A stretch of 64,000 nt of DNA. Origin: Oceanispirochaeta sp963676905 (GTDB lineage Bacteria; Spirochaetota; Spirochaetia; DSM-2461). A program made the translations under genes and the position numbers. Shown in pieces: positions 43,179 to 51,674 of this stretch (position 1 is its first letter; every line of letters begins with the position of its first letter). The notes under the pieces were generated by a model that saw nothing but the letters and a program-made list of their open reading frames with translations, ran no database searches and was not told the origin of the DNA. The stretch lies in the NCBI GenBank assembly GCA_963676905.2, contig CAXXVE010000001.1, positions 1,550,001 to 1,614,000 of the forward strand. The letters run 5' to 3'.

Positions 43179-44999
43179 ATGAAAAAAAATTCTCTTGTAC
43201 TCTACAAGCAGGTACCCGCCTGCGTTCAGGATATTCTGTCCGATAAAATCGTCATATCTCTGCCCGACGGGAAGGAGAAGAAGGTCCGCTCCAAGGACAT
43301 CATTCTCCTGCATCCCGGCCCTGTAAGCAGCACCGCAAGCATCCAGGTTCCCCCTTCCAGCGTGGAAGAGGCCTGGGAACTCCTTCAGGGAGAGGCCCCC
43401 ACTCTTGAGGAGCTGGCAGAGCTGGCCTTCTCGGAGTTTACTCCCGCCTCCGCATGGGGGGCCTTCCTCCTTTTAAACCGTACTCCCTGGTTCAGGGGAA
43501 CCGTTGACGAGATCATTGTAAGAACTCCCGAAGAGGTCGAGAAAATTCAGAAAGAGGAAGCTGAAAAGAAGGAAGCCGAAGAACGGTGGTCCTCCTTTAT
43601 AGAGGATCTGAAGAAGGGGACTATCCAGGATGAAAACAGGGGATTCCTGACTGATCTGGAGCAGTACTGCCTGCAGAAGAGCAAGCGGTCCCGTATCCTC
43701 CAGGATCTGGGACGCCAGCAGAGCCCCGAGAATGCCCACCGTTTTCTTTTAAAGCTGGGTGTCTGGGACCAGAGGCGCAACCCCTGGCCCGAACGCTATG
43801 ACATGCCCCTTACGGCTCCCTCCTTTGCACTGGAGCAGGGGCCTGAGACTCAGCGTCGCGACCTGACCCATATGGAGGCCTATGCCATCGATGACGAGGG
43901 CAATAAAGACCCCGACGATGCCCTGAGTTTCCACGATGGAAAGTTCTGGGTTCATATTGCCGACTCATCCTCGCTGATTCCTGCGGGAGGCGATGCGGAC
44001 AGGGAGGCCCGGGGAAGGGCGGCCAACCTCTACCTTCCTGAAACCACTGTACCCATGCTCCCTCCCGAGGCCACCGAGAAGCTGGGGCTGGGGCTTCAGG
44101 AGATCTCTCCTGCCCTGAGTTTCTGCTATACCCTGGACGACGGGTGGAATGTTGCCGACTGTGAGATCTTCTTCTCTACTGTCAAGGTCACCCGAACCAC
44201 CTACGGTGCCGTAGAGGAAAGAATGGCGGAAGAACCCTTTGCCTCAATAAAGAAGATTACAGACCGCTTCAATGCCTGGCGGATGGAGAACGGCGCCCTT
44301 GCTCTCCAGCTTCCCGAAGTGAAGACAAGAGTGACTTCCGGCGGAGCCATTGAGATATCTCCCATAGAGGAGTTTTCCAGCCGGGATATGGTGGCCGAAG
44401 CTATGATGATGAGCGGGTTCCACTGTGCAAGATACTGCCGGGACAACTCCATTCCCATCCCCTATGTGACACAGCCGGCCCCGGAGGGAGACCTTCCCGT
44501 GACCTCTCCCGATGATCCTGCCTCCATGGTGGCTCTGCGGAAGTTTATGAAACGGAGCCAGACCACCAGCATCGGCGGACCTCACAGCGGAATGGGGCTT
44601 CCCGTATATACAAGGGCTACGAGTCCCCTGAGGCGTTACTCAGACCTTCTTGTTCAGCAGCAGATCCGCCTCTATCAGGCGGGGCTTCCTCTTCTGACTG
44701 AGGAGGACGTCCTGGAGGGAACCGCCTCGTGTGAGTCGGTCACCGGCCGGGTTGTCATGAGTGAGCGCAGCTCCAATCTCCACTGGAAGCTCGTTTATCT
44801 CAGTGAAAATCCCGAATGGGAGGGCGAGGGAATCATCGTCGGTCGTGCCGACAAGCAGTTTGTCCTGCAGATCCCGTCCCTGGCCCTGGAGACAAGAGTC
44901 GCTCTGAAGGAGAAACTTCCCCTGAATGCCAGAGTTACAGTCAAGGCTGAATCTGTGGATATTCCTGCCCAGCAGGTGCAGTTTACAGTCGGGGATTGA
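43179..44999 (+). CDS. RNase II-family (RNB domain) 3'-5' exoribonuclease
   Basis: 606 residues. The RNB catalytic core has AIDDEGNKDPDDALS (metal-binding Asp cluster), HIADSSSLI, ANLYLPETTVPMLPP and TRATSPLRRYSDLLVQQQI, as in RNase II. An N-terminal region of about 200 residues looks like a cold-shock/HTH-type RNA-binding part and includes a charged segment (VEKIQKEEAEKKEAEERW). Shorter than RNase R and lacking its basic tail, it is closer to RNase II, but a dedicated subfamily is possible. The gene follows the hybrid kinase by 9 nt, so co-transcription is likely. Confidence 0.9.
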   Translation: MKKNSLVLYKQVPACVQDILSDKIVISLPDGKEKKVRSKDIILLHPGPVSSTASIQVPPSSVEEAWELLQGEAPTLEELAELAFSEFTPASAWGAFLLLNRTPWFRGTVDEIIVRTPEEVEKIQKEEAEKKEAEERWSSFIEDLKKGTIQDENRGFLTDLEQYCLQKSKRSRILQDLGRQQSPENAHRFLLKLGVWDQRRNPWPERYDMPLTAPSFALEQGPETQRRDLTHMEAYAIDDEGNKDPDDALSFHDGKFWVHIADSSSLIPAGGDADREARGRAANLYLPETTVPMLPPEATEKLGLGLQEISPALSFCYTLDDGWNVADCEIFFSTVKVTRTTYGAVEERMAEEPFASIKKITDRFNAWRMENGALALQLPEVKTRVTSGGAIEISPIEEFSSRDMVAEAMMMSGFHCARYCRDNSIPIPYVTQPAPEGDLPVTSPDDPASMVALRKFMKRSQTTSIGGPHSGMGLPVYTRATSPLRRYSDLLVQQQIRLYQAGLPLLTEEDVLEGTASCESVTGRVVMSERSSNLHWKLVYLSENPEWEGEGIIVGRADKQFVLQIPSLALETRVALKEKLPLNARVTVKAESVDIPAQQVQFTVGD

Positions 45000-45022
45000 T
45001 CTGAGGGCTGTGAGGGGGTAAT

Positions 45023-45586
45023 ATGATCTTTATGAAAAAGGTACTGCCTGTTTTTCTATTCTGTCTGATACTCCCTCTGGCAGCACAGGAGGGGATCTCC
45101 TTTCCGGGTAATCTGGAGTATGATCCCTTCTATACCGTCAGTGTCGAAGACAGCGACGGAAATATCTACTCCCTCAACGATGCAAGCTACCTCAGCCCCG
45201 AAGGAGACCGGAAGTACTTTGTCTGGTTTCGCCGGGGGACAGACAGGGGTCTTGCCGAGTATCCTCTGGATCTTTTCAAAATTACAAGCTTTGAGCTGAC
45301 AGGCAACTACGAAGCTCCTCCCGACGGTTATACACCCTGCCGGGTGGAACTCAGTTCGGGAGAGGCTTTTGACGGCTTTCTTGATACGACAGGTTATCTG
45401 GGCGGGATGGACCCTGAGTTCGGTGTCTATGCCCGGATCTATCTTCAGTACAACGGTGTAAAGAAGGTTACCTTCCTTCATGACGGAACCTATCTGCGCT
45501 GCCCTTTCTGCGGGGCTCTCTTCTATGATGACGGAGTGACTGAGTGTCCCTTTGACAGGACGCCCCTCGTTCCACAGAATCCATGA
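45023..45586 (+). CDS. Exported protein with C-terminal zinc ribbon, function unknown
   Basis: 187 residues. The signal peptide begins MKKVLPVFLFCLILPLAA (starting at the fourth codon if ATG 45023 is used; GAGGGGG supports 45023). The mature part has repeated YDPFYTVSVED-type strands, and the last 40 residues carry CPFCGALFYDDG and ECPFDRTPL, a CxxC...C zinc-ribbon-like motif with one Cys replaced. Export of a zinc ribbon is unusual. I do not recognise the family. It lies 23 nt after the RNase gene. Confidence 0.7.
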   Translation: MIFMKKVLPVFLFCLILPLAAQEGISFPGNLEYDPFYTVSVEDSDGNIYSLNDASYLSPEGDRKYFVWFRRGTDRGLAEYPLDLFKITSFELTGNYEAPPDGYTPCRVELSSGEAFDGFLDTTGYLGGMDPEFGVYARIYLQYNGVKKVTFLHDGTYLRCPFCGALFYDDGVTECPFDRTPLVPQNP

Positions 45587-45626
45587 TCCATTCAGGTATT
45601 CAGCAGGCTGCCGCCGGGATCATCCT

Positions 45627-46889
45627 TCAGATCTTCTCTACCTCTTCTCCATGCCAGGCGTAGGAAGAGGGAACCCCGAGTGTTCTCAGTGCACAGAGCC
45701 ACTTGTATCCCGATACCCTCAGGGTCGGGAAGAAAAATACATAGAGGGTCCGGTCATGGTAGAACTCCAGCTTCTGCCGGGTCATGACATGGACCGCGCT
45801 TATCTCCGCAAAGGGAATCCTGCGCATTTCTCCCTCTCCGGAGCGGAGGAGTACATGCTCTTTATAGAGGGAAATCTCACCCTTTGAGGTCCAGGTCTTC
45901 AGGGGGGCCATACGGAATCCCGTCTTGATTTCAACATCACTGTCGGACATAAAGGGCTTCTCTTCAGCTGAGGTGCAGTACTCATTCAGCATGCCGGGAA
46001 GCACCTCTTTCTGCCACTGGTTCCACTCCATCAGATTGCCCGGCAGCCTGCCTGGTTGAGCAGTTTTTTCTTCCTTGTATCGGAACTCATAGTACTCATT
46101 GAGTTCGGCAGTGTGTCCGCAGCTGCTGCAAAGCAGGGTGTTCCCGCGGGAGGTGAGGGTTTTGATACTCCTGCAGGAGGGGCAGATAAAGAGTACGTTT
46201 TCAAGATACTCCGCCCGGCTGTTCGAGCGGTAGCTCCAGTTTCTCTCAATAAGGGCCCTGCCGCTGTCTGTTACGCTGTGTGAAAGAATCTCTTCCATCC
46301 GCTTGAAAACACCGTCGCTGTCCAGGGCCTTTATCTCCTTTGAATCTTTAAAGATTCTATGGATTGTAAGCTCCATAGGCCCCTTCCGCTTCCCCTTTCC
46401 CCAGCGGGGGAAAACGGCTGTGCCCCCCGAGAAAACAGGAGCATACACAGGGAGCTTCAGCAGCTGGATCAGCTTGGCTGTGGAGTAGAACAGGGGCAGG
46501 CTGCTGCCGTCCCAGCTCATCTGCCCCTCAGGATAGACGCAGATATTTTTATTAAGTTTCTTAAGGTCCATCATATGCCTTATGGCTCCCAGATCGCTCT
46601 TGGCTTTCGCCTTGGGAAATGCCCCCAGAAGAGAAAGGAGAAAGGCTATATGCGGTTTACGGTAATGAGACTCGGAGACCATGCAGTTCAGGGGCTCAGG
46701 GAAGAGATTGTTTATAAGTACCGCATCCCATTTCATCACATGATTGGGCAGGATAAGGTAGGGCGGTTTCATCTCTTTGAATATCTCGGGATTGGTTATT
46801 TTTACAGGGTAGAAAATCCTGAACCAGGTTCCCGCCGTGGCTTTCAGGATAAGGAATAGGGGTTTGCTGAAATATTTTGAACGCTTCAA
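45627..46889 (-). CDS. Lysophospholipid acyltransferase with C-terminal zinc ribbon and PH-like region
   Basis: 420 residues starting at TTG with AGGAGG 7 nt upstream. The N-terminal half is a PlsC-type acyltransferase: NHVMKWD (catalytic HxxxxD), a CVYPEGQMSWDG acyl-acceptor motif and PVYAPVFSGG. Residues about 230-270 hold a zinc ribbon (CPSCRSI...LLCSSCG). The C-terminal region resembles a small beta-domain. PlsC-like enzymes acylate lysophosphatidate; the added ribbon is unusual and could bind a partner or regulate the enzyme. It is convergent with the exported zinc-ribbon gene, which also has CxxC motifs. Confidence 0.82.
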   Translation of the reverse strand: MKRSKYFSKPLFLILKATAGTWFRIFYPVKITNPEIFKEMKPPYLILPNHVMKWDAVLINNLFPEPLNCMVSESHYRKPHIAFLLSLLGAFPKAKAKSDLGAIRHMMDLKKLNKNICVYPEGQMSWDGSSLPLFYSTAKLIQLLKLPVYAPVFSGGTAVFPRWGKGKRKGPMELTIHRIFKDSKEIKALDSDGVFKRMEEILSHSVTDSGRALIERNWSYRSNSRAEYLENVLFICPSCRSIKTLTSRGNTLLCSSCGHTAELNEYYEFRYKEEKTAQPGRLPGNLMEWNQWQKEVLPGMLNEYCTSAEEKPFMSDSDVEIKTGFRMAPLKTWTSKGEISLYKEHVLLRSGEGEMRRIPFAEISAVHVMTRQKLEFYHDRTLYVFFFPTLRVSGYKWLCALRTLGVPSSYAWHGEEVEKI

Positions 46890-46984
46890 ATGATGTCCTC
46901 CTGATGCAGGGGACTATTTTATCAGAAAGATTGAGAAATGACAAAAAGCATTTTCTGCAGGAACCCTGCGCCGCAGTCTGCTGT

Positions 46985-47389
46985 CTAGAATTCGAAATCT
47001 TCGGGCAGGGGATTGTAATGCATGTCCACGTCGTCGATGGTCCACTCTTCCGGGAGGCAAAAGCTCTTTTTTACAGCGTCCAGCTCTGAATCGCTGAAGT
47101 CATCACCGTGGTATATCACAAATTTTTCCTTTTTAAACAGGTAGACCACACGGCCGCGGGGGATGGTGTCATACTCGGAACGGAAACTGGGGGGGAGCTT
47201 GTCCAGTACACCCTTCTTGCTCATAAGGAACCAGGCTGCATAGTGGCCGACCTTGTAGTCAACGGATATGGACGTAATCATACCCTGGGTCACAGGAGCA
47301 GATTCGGCATAGAACAGATGGTTCTGGTAACTCCAGAAGATCCCCACTCTGGGTTCAGGGTCCAGGGGCAGAAAGGGAAAATCACTCAA
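46985..47389 (-). CDS. Hypothetical protein
   Basis: 134 residues, soluble, starting at a TTG that overlaps the end of the upstream 417-residue gene by 8 nt, so the two are probably translated together. It has aromatic-rich stretches (VGIFWSYQNHLFYAES, YHGDDFSD) and an acidic C-terminus. I do not recognise a family; the upstream gene is exported, this one is not. Confidence 0.7.
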   Translation of the reverse strand: MSDFPFLPLDPEPRVGIFWSYQNHLFYAESAPVTQGMITSISVDYKVGHYAAWFLMSKKGVLDKLPPSFRSEYDTIPRGRVVYLFKKEKFVIYHGDDFSDSELDAVKKSFCLPEEWTIDDVDMHYNPLPEDFEF

Positions 47390-48635
47390 ATGGAACCGCC
47401 CGTTCCGCCCGGCTGATATCAGGAAGAAATTCCTGTACTCTGCTTATAAAGTTATAGCTGCAGCTGCAGAGGATATACCCCTGCTTCCAGTCCTCATAGA
47501 GATCTGATTCTTCCCTGTCCAACTCTCTCTCATCCATTATGGAATGCAGCGCCGGAAGCTGTCTCTCTCCGGTTGAGAGAAGATTGTGCTGGATTCCAGG
47601 AGTTTTCAGAAAGTCAAGTAGAGTTCCTTCCGGTAAATCCAGGCTTATTCTTTTGAGCTGCAGCGGGTAGACTCTGGCAGGAATATTTCTTGTCATTCCC
47701 GGCAGGCGGGGCAGGGGAGCCAGGACACCGCTCATATGGGCAAAGGAGCGGGCCGGGAAGAAGGCAAAGTGCCGTTTCCTGTAGGTCTCACTCAGGAAAA
47801 AATCATCCTGTTCAACAAGGGCCGCTCTGAGGATAAGATCAAGATAGATCGATGTGGCGCTGCTTATGTTCTCTTCGTCCATCGGGAAGGCCGGTGAATA
47901 GGGTGTTTCACCGGGAAGGGTGCTGAATTTAAGTATACTAAGAAACAGGTCAGGATGAAGTTTCCGACCTGATGGAAGGACAAGGGTATCAACGGGGCTT
48001 TCATCTGCCTGTTTAAGTATGCTCTGCATTATAAAAGCTACGGTGCGGTCTTCCGAGAAATCTTCTGATTCCCCCTGGAACTGAAGAATAAAATCAGGCC
48101 TCAGGTCTCCGGTCATCTCTCTGTGAATCAGCTCGTCGCCGATGTTCTCTATTTCTCTGACTTCCACTATTCTTTTGTGGATACCTGCCCATACTTCAAT
48201 CTGCTTTTTTAATTCTTTCAGTCCCGGTTCCACCCATATAACCAGAGGCCTGCCGGGTAAAGGAGTTCCGTAGAGATCGACACGCACAGGACTGCTGTAG
48301 ACAGAGCTCCCTATTGAAAGAAGCCACTCTCCCTCTTCGTCCCTTAAGCTTGAGTGTCTGAGAAAGTCCATGTCCCTTTCCAGGAAGATATCCCCGTCGG
48401 GTACGGTCATCCTGATCCCTTCCAGCTCTTCCATCAGCGGGAGGAGTTCGCGGAAGGGGATTCCGGTAAACCACTGTGCTGTGCTGCCGTTTCCGGACAG
48501 CTTGACCTTCAGTGCTTCCAGATCCTCCTCGGAGTAGCTGTGCCAGAGACTTTCGTTCAGATAAATATCAAGTGCTGTGAGAGGCGATGAGGCTGTAGCG
48601 AGGAGTAGAAATATGAAAAGACGGAGCAATTTCAT
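47382..48635 (-). CDS. Exported protein, weakly like a solute-binding protein
   Basis: 417 residues with a signal peptide (MKLLRLFIFLLLATASSP, cleavage near TAL). The middle part, LKELKKQIEVWAG...GDLRPDFILQFQGE, resembles the hinge region of family 1 sugar-binding proteins, but the rest does not fit well. The first 150 residues contain WFTGIPFRELLPLMEELEG, faintly like a sulfite-oxidase-type fold. No clear function can be assigned. It is linked to the following 134-residue gene by overlapping codons. Confidence 0.72.
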   Translation of the reverse strand: MKLLRLFIFLLLATASSPLTALDIYLNESLWHSYSEEDLEALKVKLSGNGSTAQWFTGIPFRELLPLMEELEGIRMTVPDGDIFLERDMDFLRHSSLRDEEGEWLLSIGSSVYSSPVRVDLYGTPLPGRPLVIWVEPGLKELKKQIEVWAGIHKRIVEVREIENIGDELIHREMTGDLRPDFILQFQGESEDFSEDRTVAFIMQSILKQADESPVDTLVLPSGRKLHPDLFLSILKFSTLPGETPYSPAFPMDEENISSATSIYLDLILRAALVEQDDFFLSETYRKRHFAFFPARSFAHMSGVLAPLPRLPGMTRNIPARVYPLQLKRISLDLPEGTLLDFLKTPGIQHNLLSTGERQLPALHSIMDERELDREESDLYEDWKQGYILCSCSYNFISRVQEFLPDISRAERAVPFE

Positions 48636-48778
48636 CTGATGGAATTGTATCCTGTCATGCCTGCCCTTTCAAGTCAAACCTGAAAATTAATCAGATTGAT
48701 GTTCATTTATATTCGGGGCAGGCTGGGATTTGCCGTCCACGGCGGCTGAGTATGATCAGTCCTCCGGGATGGTTTCCA

Positions 48779-48797
48779 CCGGGCCTGATAAGCCCGG
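48779..48797 (-). terminator. GC-rich hairpin after gpsA
   Basis: CCGGGC-CTGATAA-GCCCGG, a perfect 6-bp stem 12 nt beyond the gpsA stop on the minus strand. No T run follows, so termination would be weak or Rho-dependent. The rest of the 173-nt gap to 48636 shows nothing else clear. Confidence 0.4.
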
Positions 48798-48808
48798 GCG
48801 GGAAGGAA

Positions 48809-49855
48809 TCAGCCTAGAAAGAGGTTGATTGCCTCTTCGGGTTTAATCTTTCTGTTCAGGATGGAGTAGACCATGTTTATGATGGGAATCTTCAGTCCGT
48901 GTTTCTCACCCAGAAGAACAGCGTACTGGGCGGCAATAGCTCCCTCGGGAAGGTAGCCGAGGCTTCCAATATGGGCGATCAGATCGTTGATATCATCAAA
49001 CTGTTCATGAATCCGTTTCAGAATTATATCCCTTCCGAACCGGCGGTTGCGGCCGAACTGAGACCGGCAGGTTACATCCAGGTCTCCCACACCGGCGATG
49101 GATGTGAAGGTTTCGGGGTGGGTGGATCCCAGCGCCTTGCCCAGGGACTGAATCTCATTGAGACCGGCGGCGAAGAGAAAGGACTCAGTATTGTCACCCA
49201 CAAGTTCAGTGGTCTCCTTCAGGGCATCCAGAATGCCGAAGGCGATGGCTATGACGTTTTTGATGGCTGCGCAGGTCTGAACTCCCACAACATCCAGTGA
49301 AGAGAAGAGCCTTGTGCTTGGTGATGCAAGAAGCTCTCTGAACTCAATGGAATTGCGGGGATTGGCAGATGCGGAAATCAGCCCTGTGATTTTTCCCATT
49401 CCGATCTCTTCGGCATGACTGGGGCCTGAGATATAGACAAGGTTTCCCTTGTAGAAACCGGGCAGATAGTTTTCCATTGTTTCGATAATAAACTGGGGGC
49501 CGTTTTTACCGGGGGCGAATCCTTTGGTGATGGTGGCGATCAGGGTCTCACCTTCCTGAATATTGGGAACATGGAGAATCTGTTTGATTGTATCGACAAG
49601 GAAAAGGGAAGGTGTTGCCAGTATCAGGTAGTCCCGTCCGGTGGCTGCCTCCACAATATCAGTTGTGGCCCTTACAGAGGGAGGAACGGCGACTCCCGGA
49701 AGAAACTCGCAGTTCTCTCTTTTATCATTGATGTCTGAGGCACCGGCTTCGGTAAAACTCCAGATCGTGGTATCGATTCCCTTCTGCCCGAGAATTTTGG
49801 CAATGGCCGTTCCGAAGGCTCCGGCTCCTATTATTCCGACTTTCTTTTCACTCAT
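48809..49855 (-). CDS. gpsA: Glycerol-3-phosphate dehydrogenase [NAD(P)+]
   Basis: 348 residues from the ATG at 49855 (AAGGA, about 7-nt spacing); a longer frame to 49915 would overlap the upstream lipoprotein gene. Dinucleotide-binding GIIGAGAFGTAIAK, then ITKGFAPGKNG, NVIAIAFGILDAL (catalytic Lys in AAIKNVIAIA) and GVGDLDVTCRSQFGRNRRFG, the substrate-binding signature. It makes sn-glycerol-3-phosphate for phospholipid synthesis. It lies 22 nt after the CTG-start lipoprotein gene and is probably co-transcribed with it. Confidence 0.95.
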   Translation of the reverse strand: MSEKKVGIIGAGAFGTAIAKILGQKGIDTTIWSFTEAGASDINDKRENCEFLPGVAVPPSVRATTDIVEAATGRDYLILATPSLFLVDTIKQILHVPNIQEGETLIATITKGFAPGKNGPQFIIETMENYLPGFYKGNLVYISGPSHAEEIGMGKITGLISASANPRNSIEFRELLASPSTRLFSSLDVVGVQTCAAIKNVIAIAFGILDALKETTELVGDNTESFLFAAGLNEIQSLGKALGSTHPETFTSIAGVGDLDVTCRSQFGRNRRFGRDIILKRIHEQFDDINDLIAHIGSLGYLPEGAIAAQYAVLLGEKHGLKIPIINMVYSILNRKIKPEEAINLFLG

Positions 49856-49877
49856 TGTTTTTCCTTCTGTTACCGCC

Positions 49878-50609
49878 TCAGCCTCTGTAGCTGAGGGAGT
49901 AGTTAATGTCTTCATTCTGCATAAGCAGTTTTACAAGGGGCAGGGTGAACCGCATTGTTGACTCATTCAGCAGCTGACCCCCTTTCTGGTTTGTTATGGT
50001 TCCGTCAACCGTAATTATAAGTTTGAGGGAGGCCGTTCTGATAAGGGTTCTGAGGGCGCTCTCTGTCAAACCGTCCTGGCCGTCAAATATGAAAAACAGC
50101 ATATTGCTGTACTCCGCTTCGCTAATGCCGGGATCGGGCATAAAGTACTGGAACCCGGGGTCCTGAAGCAATGGGAACAGCTGGTAGATCTGGTTGAAGT
50201 TATCCCTGTTGATACGGATCTCCAGGCTGTGGATGTCTCCACCGTCACTGCTGTAGTTGAAGATGTTATTTTCTCCGGAGGCAGCCGCCGATCCAAGGAG
50301 TTCTTCAATATGATTGAATTTTAGAGATCCCTTATACGTTCCCTCCGCCGGAGATTCCACCTCAATATCAAAAAAGAAGGGATTCATCGCCATCTCAGCG
50401 GCAATGGCATCGGGCTCCAGGCGGTCTGTTCCTTCGGGACCGGAGCTGCTCAGTCCGGTCAGGTCCTTCAGGGTGTTCAGAAAGAATCCCTCAAGATAGA
50501 CATTGCTCTCAATGGAACCCGAACCGTCTTTGTTCAGCGCTATCTGCTGGTCCACGGCACAGGAGAGAAGAAACAGGGGCAGTAATAATATGACAGTCAG
50601 CTTTTTCAG
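49878..50609 (-). CDS. Lipoprotein of unknown function, apparently starting at CTG
   Basis: No ATG, GTG or TTG opens a frame containing the signal peptide; the first such codon (GTG at 50555) would leave the protein without one. A CTG at 50609 has GGAGG at exactly 6 nt and gives MKKLTVILLLPLFLLSC, a textbook lipoprotein signal peptide ending LLSC. The mature part (about 226 residues) starts AVDQQIALNKDGSGSIESNV and is beta-rich, faintly like LppM-type domains; function unknown. The frame is closed by a TGA upstream. Possible explanations are true CTG initiation or a base error in this codon. gpsA follows 22 nt later. Confidence 0.75.
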   Translation of the reverse strand: MKKLTVILLLPLFLLSCAVDQQIALNKDGSGSIESNVYLEGFFLNTLKDLTGLSSSGPEGTDRLEPDAIAAEMAMNPFFFDIEVESPAEGTYKGSLKFNHIEELLGSAAASGENNIFNYSSDGGDIHSLEIRINRDNFNQIYQLFPLLQDPGFQYFMPDPGISEAEYSNMLFFIFDGQDGLTESALRTLIRTASLKLIITVDGTITNQKGGQLLNESTMRFTLPLVKLLMQNEDINYSLSYRG

Positions 50610-50697
50610 TGCAAACCTCCATCTGTATAAACTAACTCAAATACACAGGATACAACAAAGATGAGGGAAATTAAAGAGTCTCTGTCATCCAGGGTAT

Positions 50698-50726
50698 TTG
50701 TTCCCCGGGTAGTTTTGATCTATAAT
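50698..50726 (+). promoter_or_regulatory. Promoter of the ilvY-nrpR pair
   Basis: TTGTTC (50698-50703), 17 nt, and a consensus TATAAT (50721-50726), about 30 nt before the ilvY-like start. The divergent lipoprotein gene starts at 50609. Confidence 0.7.
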
Positions 50727-50756
50727 GAAAAAAATTCAACAAGGGAGAGCTCCTAA

Positions 50757-51674
50757 ATGGATATTCGGGAACTGCGGCTTTTTCTCAAACTTTCAGAGAC
50801 TCTGCACTACACAAAGACCAGTCACCTCATGGCGATCAGTCCATCCGCCCTGAGCAGAACCATCCAGAGGATGGAGGACGAAGTAGGGCAGAAGCTCTTT
50901 TTCAGAGACAACCGCGGCGTTGTTCTGACTCCCGCAGGAAGCCGTTTCAGGGAGTATGCCCTGGCCGTACTGAATGACTGGCAGCTGCTTCAGGACGATC
51001 TGTCCGAGGAGAGTCATGACGTCAAAGGGGAACTTGTTGTCTATAGTTCGGTTACCGCCTGTTATACAATTCTGCCCGAACTGCTTGAAAAGTGCCGCCA
51101 GATGTATCCAGGCATTCATATCAATTTGAAAACAGGTTCCGCTGCCGATGCAGTTGCCGTGGTTATGAGCGGTACAGCTGACCTTTCGGTGGCCGCCGAG
51201 CCCGACTCTCTCCCTGAGAATCTGGTCTTTATGAGTGTTACAAGTACGCCCCTCCAGCTTGTTGCCCCCGCCTCACAGTGCCATCTGACAGACCGGCTGA
51301 AAGCACCCGGCACCGAATGGTATGACCTTCCCCTTATTCTTCCGGAGAAGGGACTGGCCCGCAAACGGCTGGATCGTTTTTTCAAGGCTCGGCAGATTCA
51401 GCCCGAGGTCTATGCCGAGGTGGATGGAAACGAGGCGATCATTGCCCTTGTCAGTCTGGGATTCGGAATCGGTGTGGTTCCTTCTCTTGTAAGAGAAAAT
51501 TCCTTGATTCAGGACAAGGTTCAGGTTCTTCCCGACGTACCCGACCTCGAACCCTATAATGTCGGTATCTGTGTGAACCGCAGGAAGAGCCAGACTCCCG
51601 TGCTTCGGGCCTTCACATCCCTCCTGGCAAACCTGGATGGAGATGAAGAGGATCATTACGGAGCCGGGGAGTAA
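50757..51674 (+). CDS. ilvY: LysR-family regulator, IlvY-like
   Basis: 305 residues. The winged-helix domain (MDIRELRLFLKLSETLHYTK, SPSALSRTIQRMEDEVGQKLF) and effector domain (VTACYTILPELLEKCRQMYP, GSAADAVAVVMSGTADL, GNEAIIALVSLGFGIGVVPS) follow E. coli IlvY closely along the whole length. IlvY activates ilvC when acetolactate or acetohydroxybutyrate is bound; ilvC is not in the window, so the target here is inferred. The stop overlaps the start of the NrpR-like gene by 1 nt (TAATG). Confidence 0.85.
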   Translation: MDIRELRLFLKLSETLHYTKTSHLMAISPSALSRTIQRMEDEVGQKLFFRDNRGVVLTPAGSRFREYALAVLNDWQLLQDDLSEESHDVKGELVVYSSVTACYTILPELLEKCRQMYPGIHINLKTGSAADAVAVVMSGTADLSVAAEPDSLPENLVFMSVTSTPLQLVAPASQCHLTDRLKAPGTEWYDLPLILPEKGLARKRLDRFFKARQIQPEVYAEVDGNEAIIALVSLGFGIGVVPSLVRENSLIQDKVQVLPDVPDLEPYNVGICVNRRKSQTPVLRAFTSLLANLDGDEEDHYGAGE

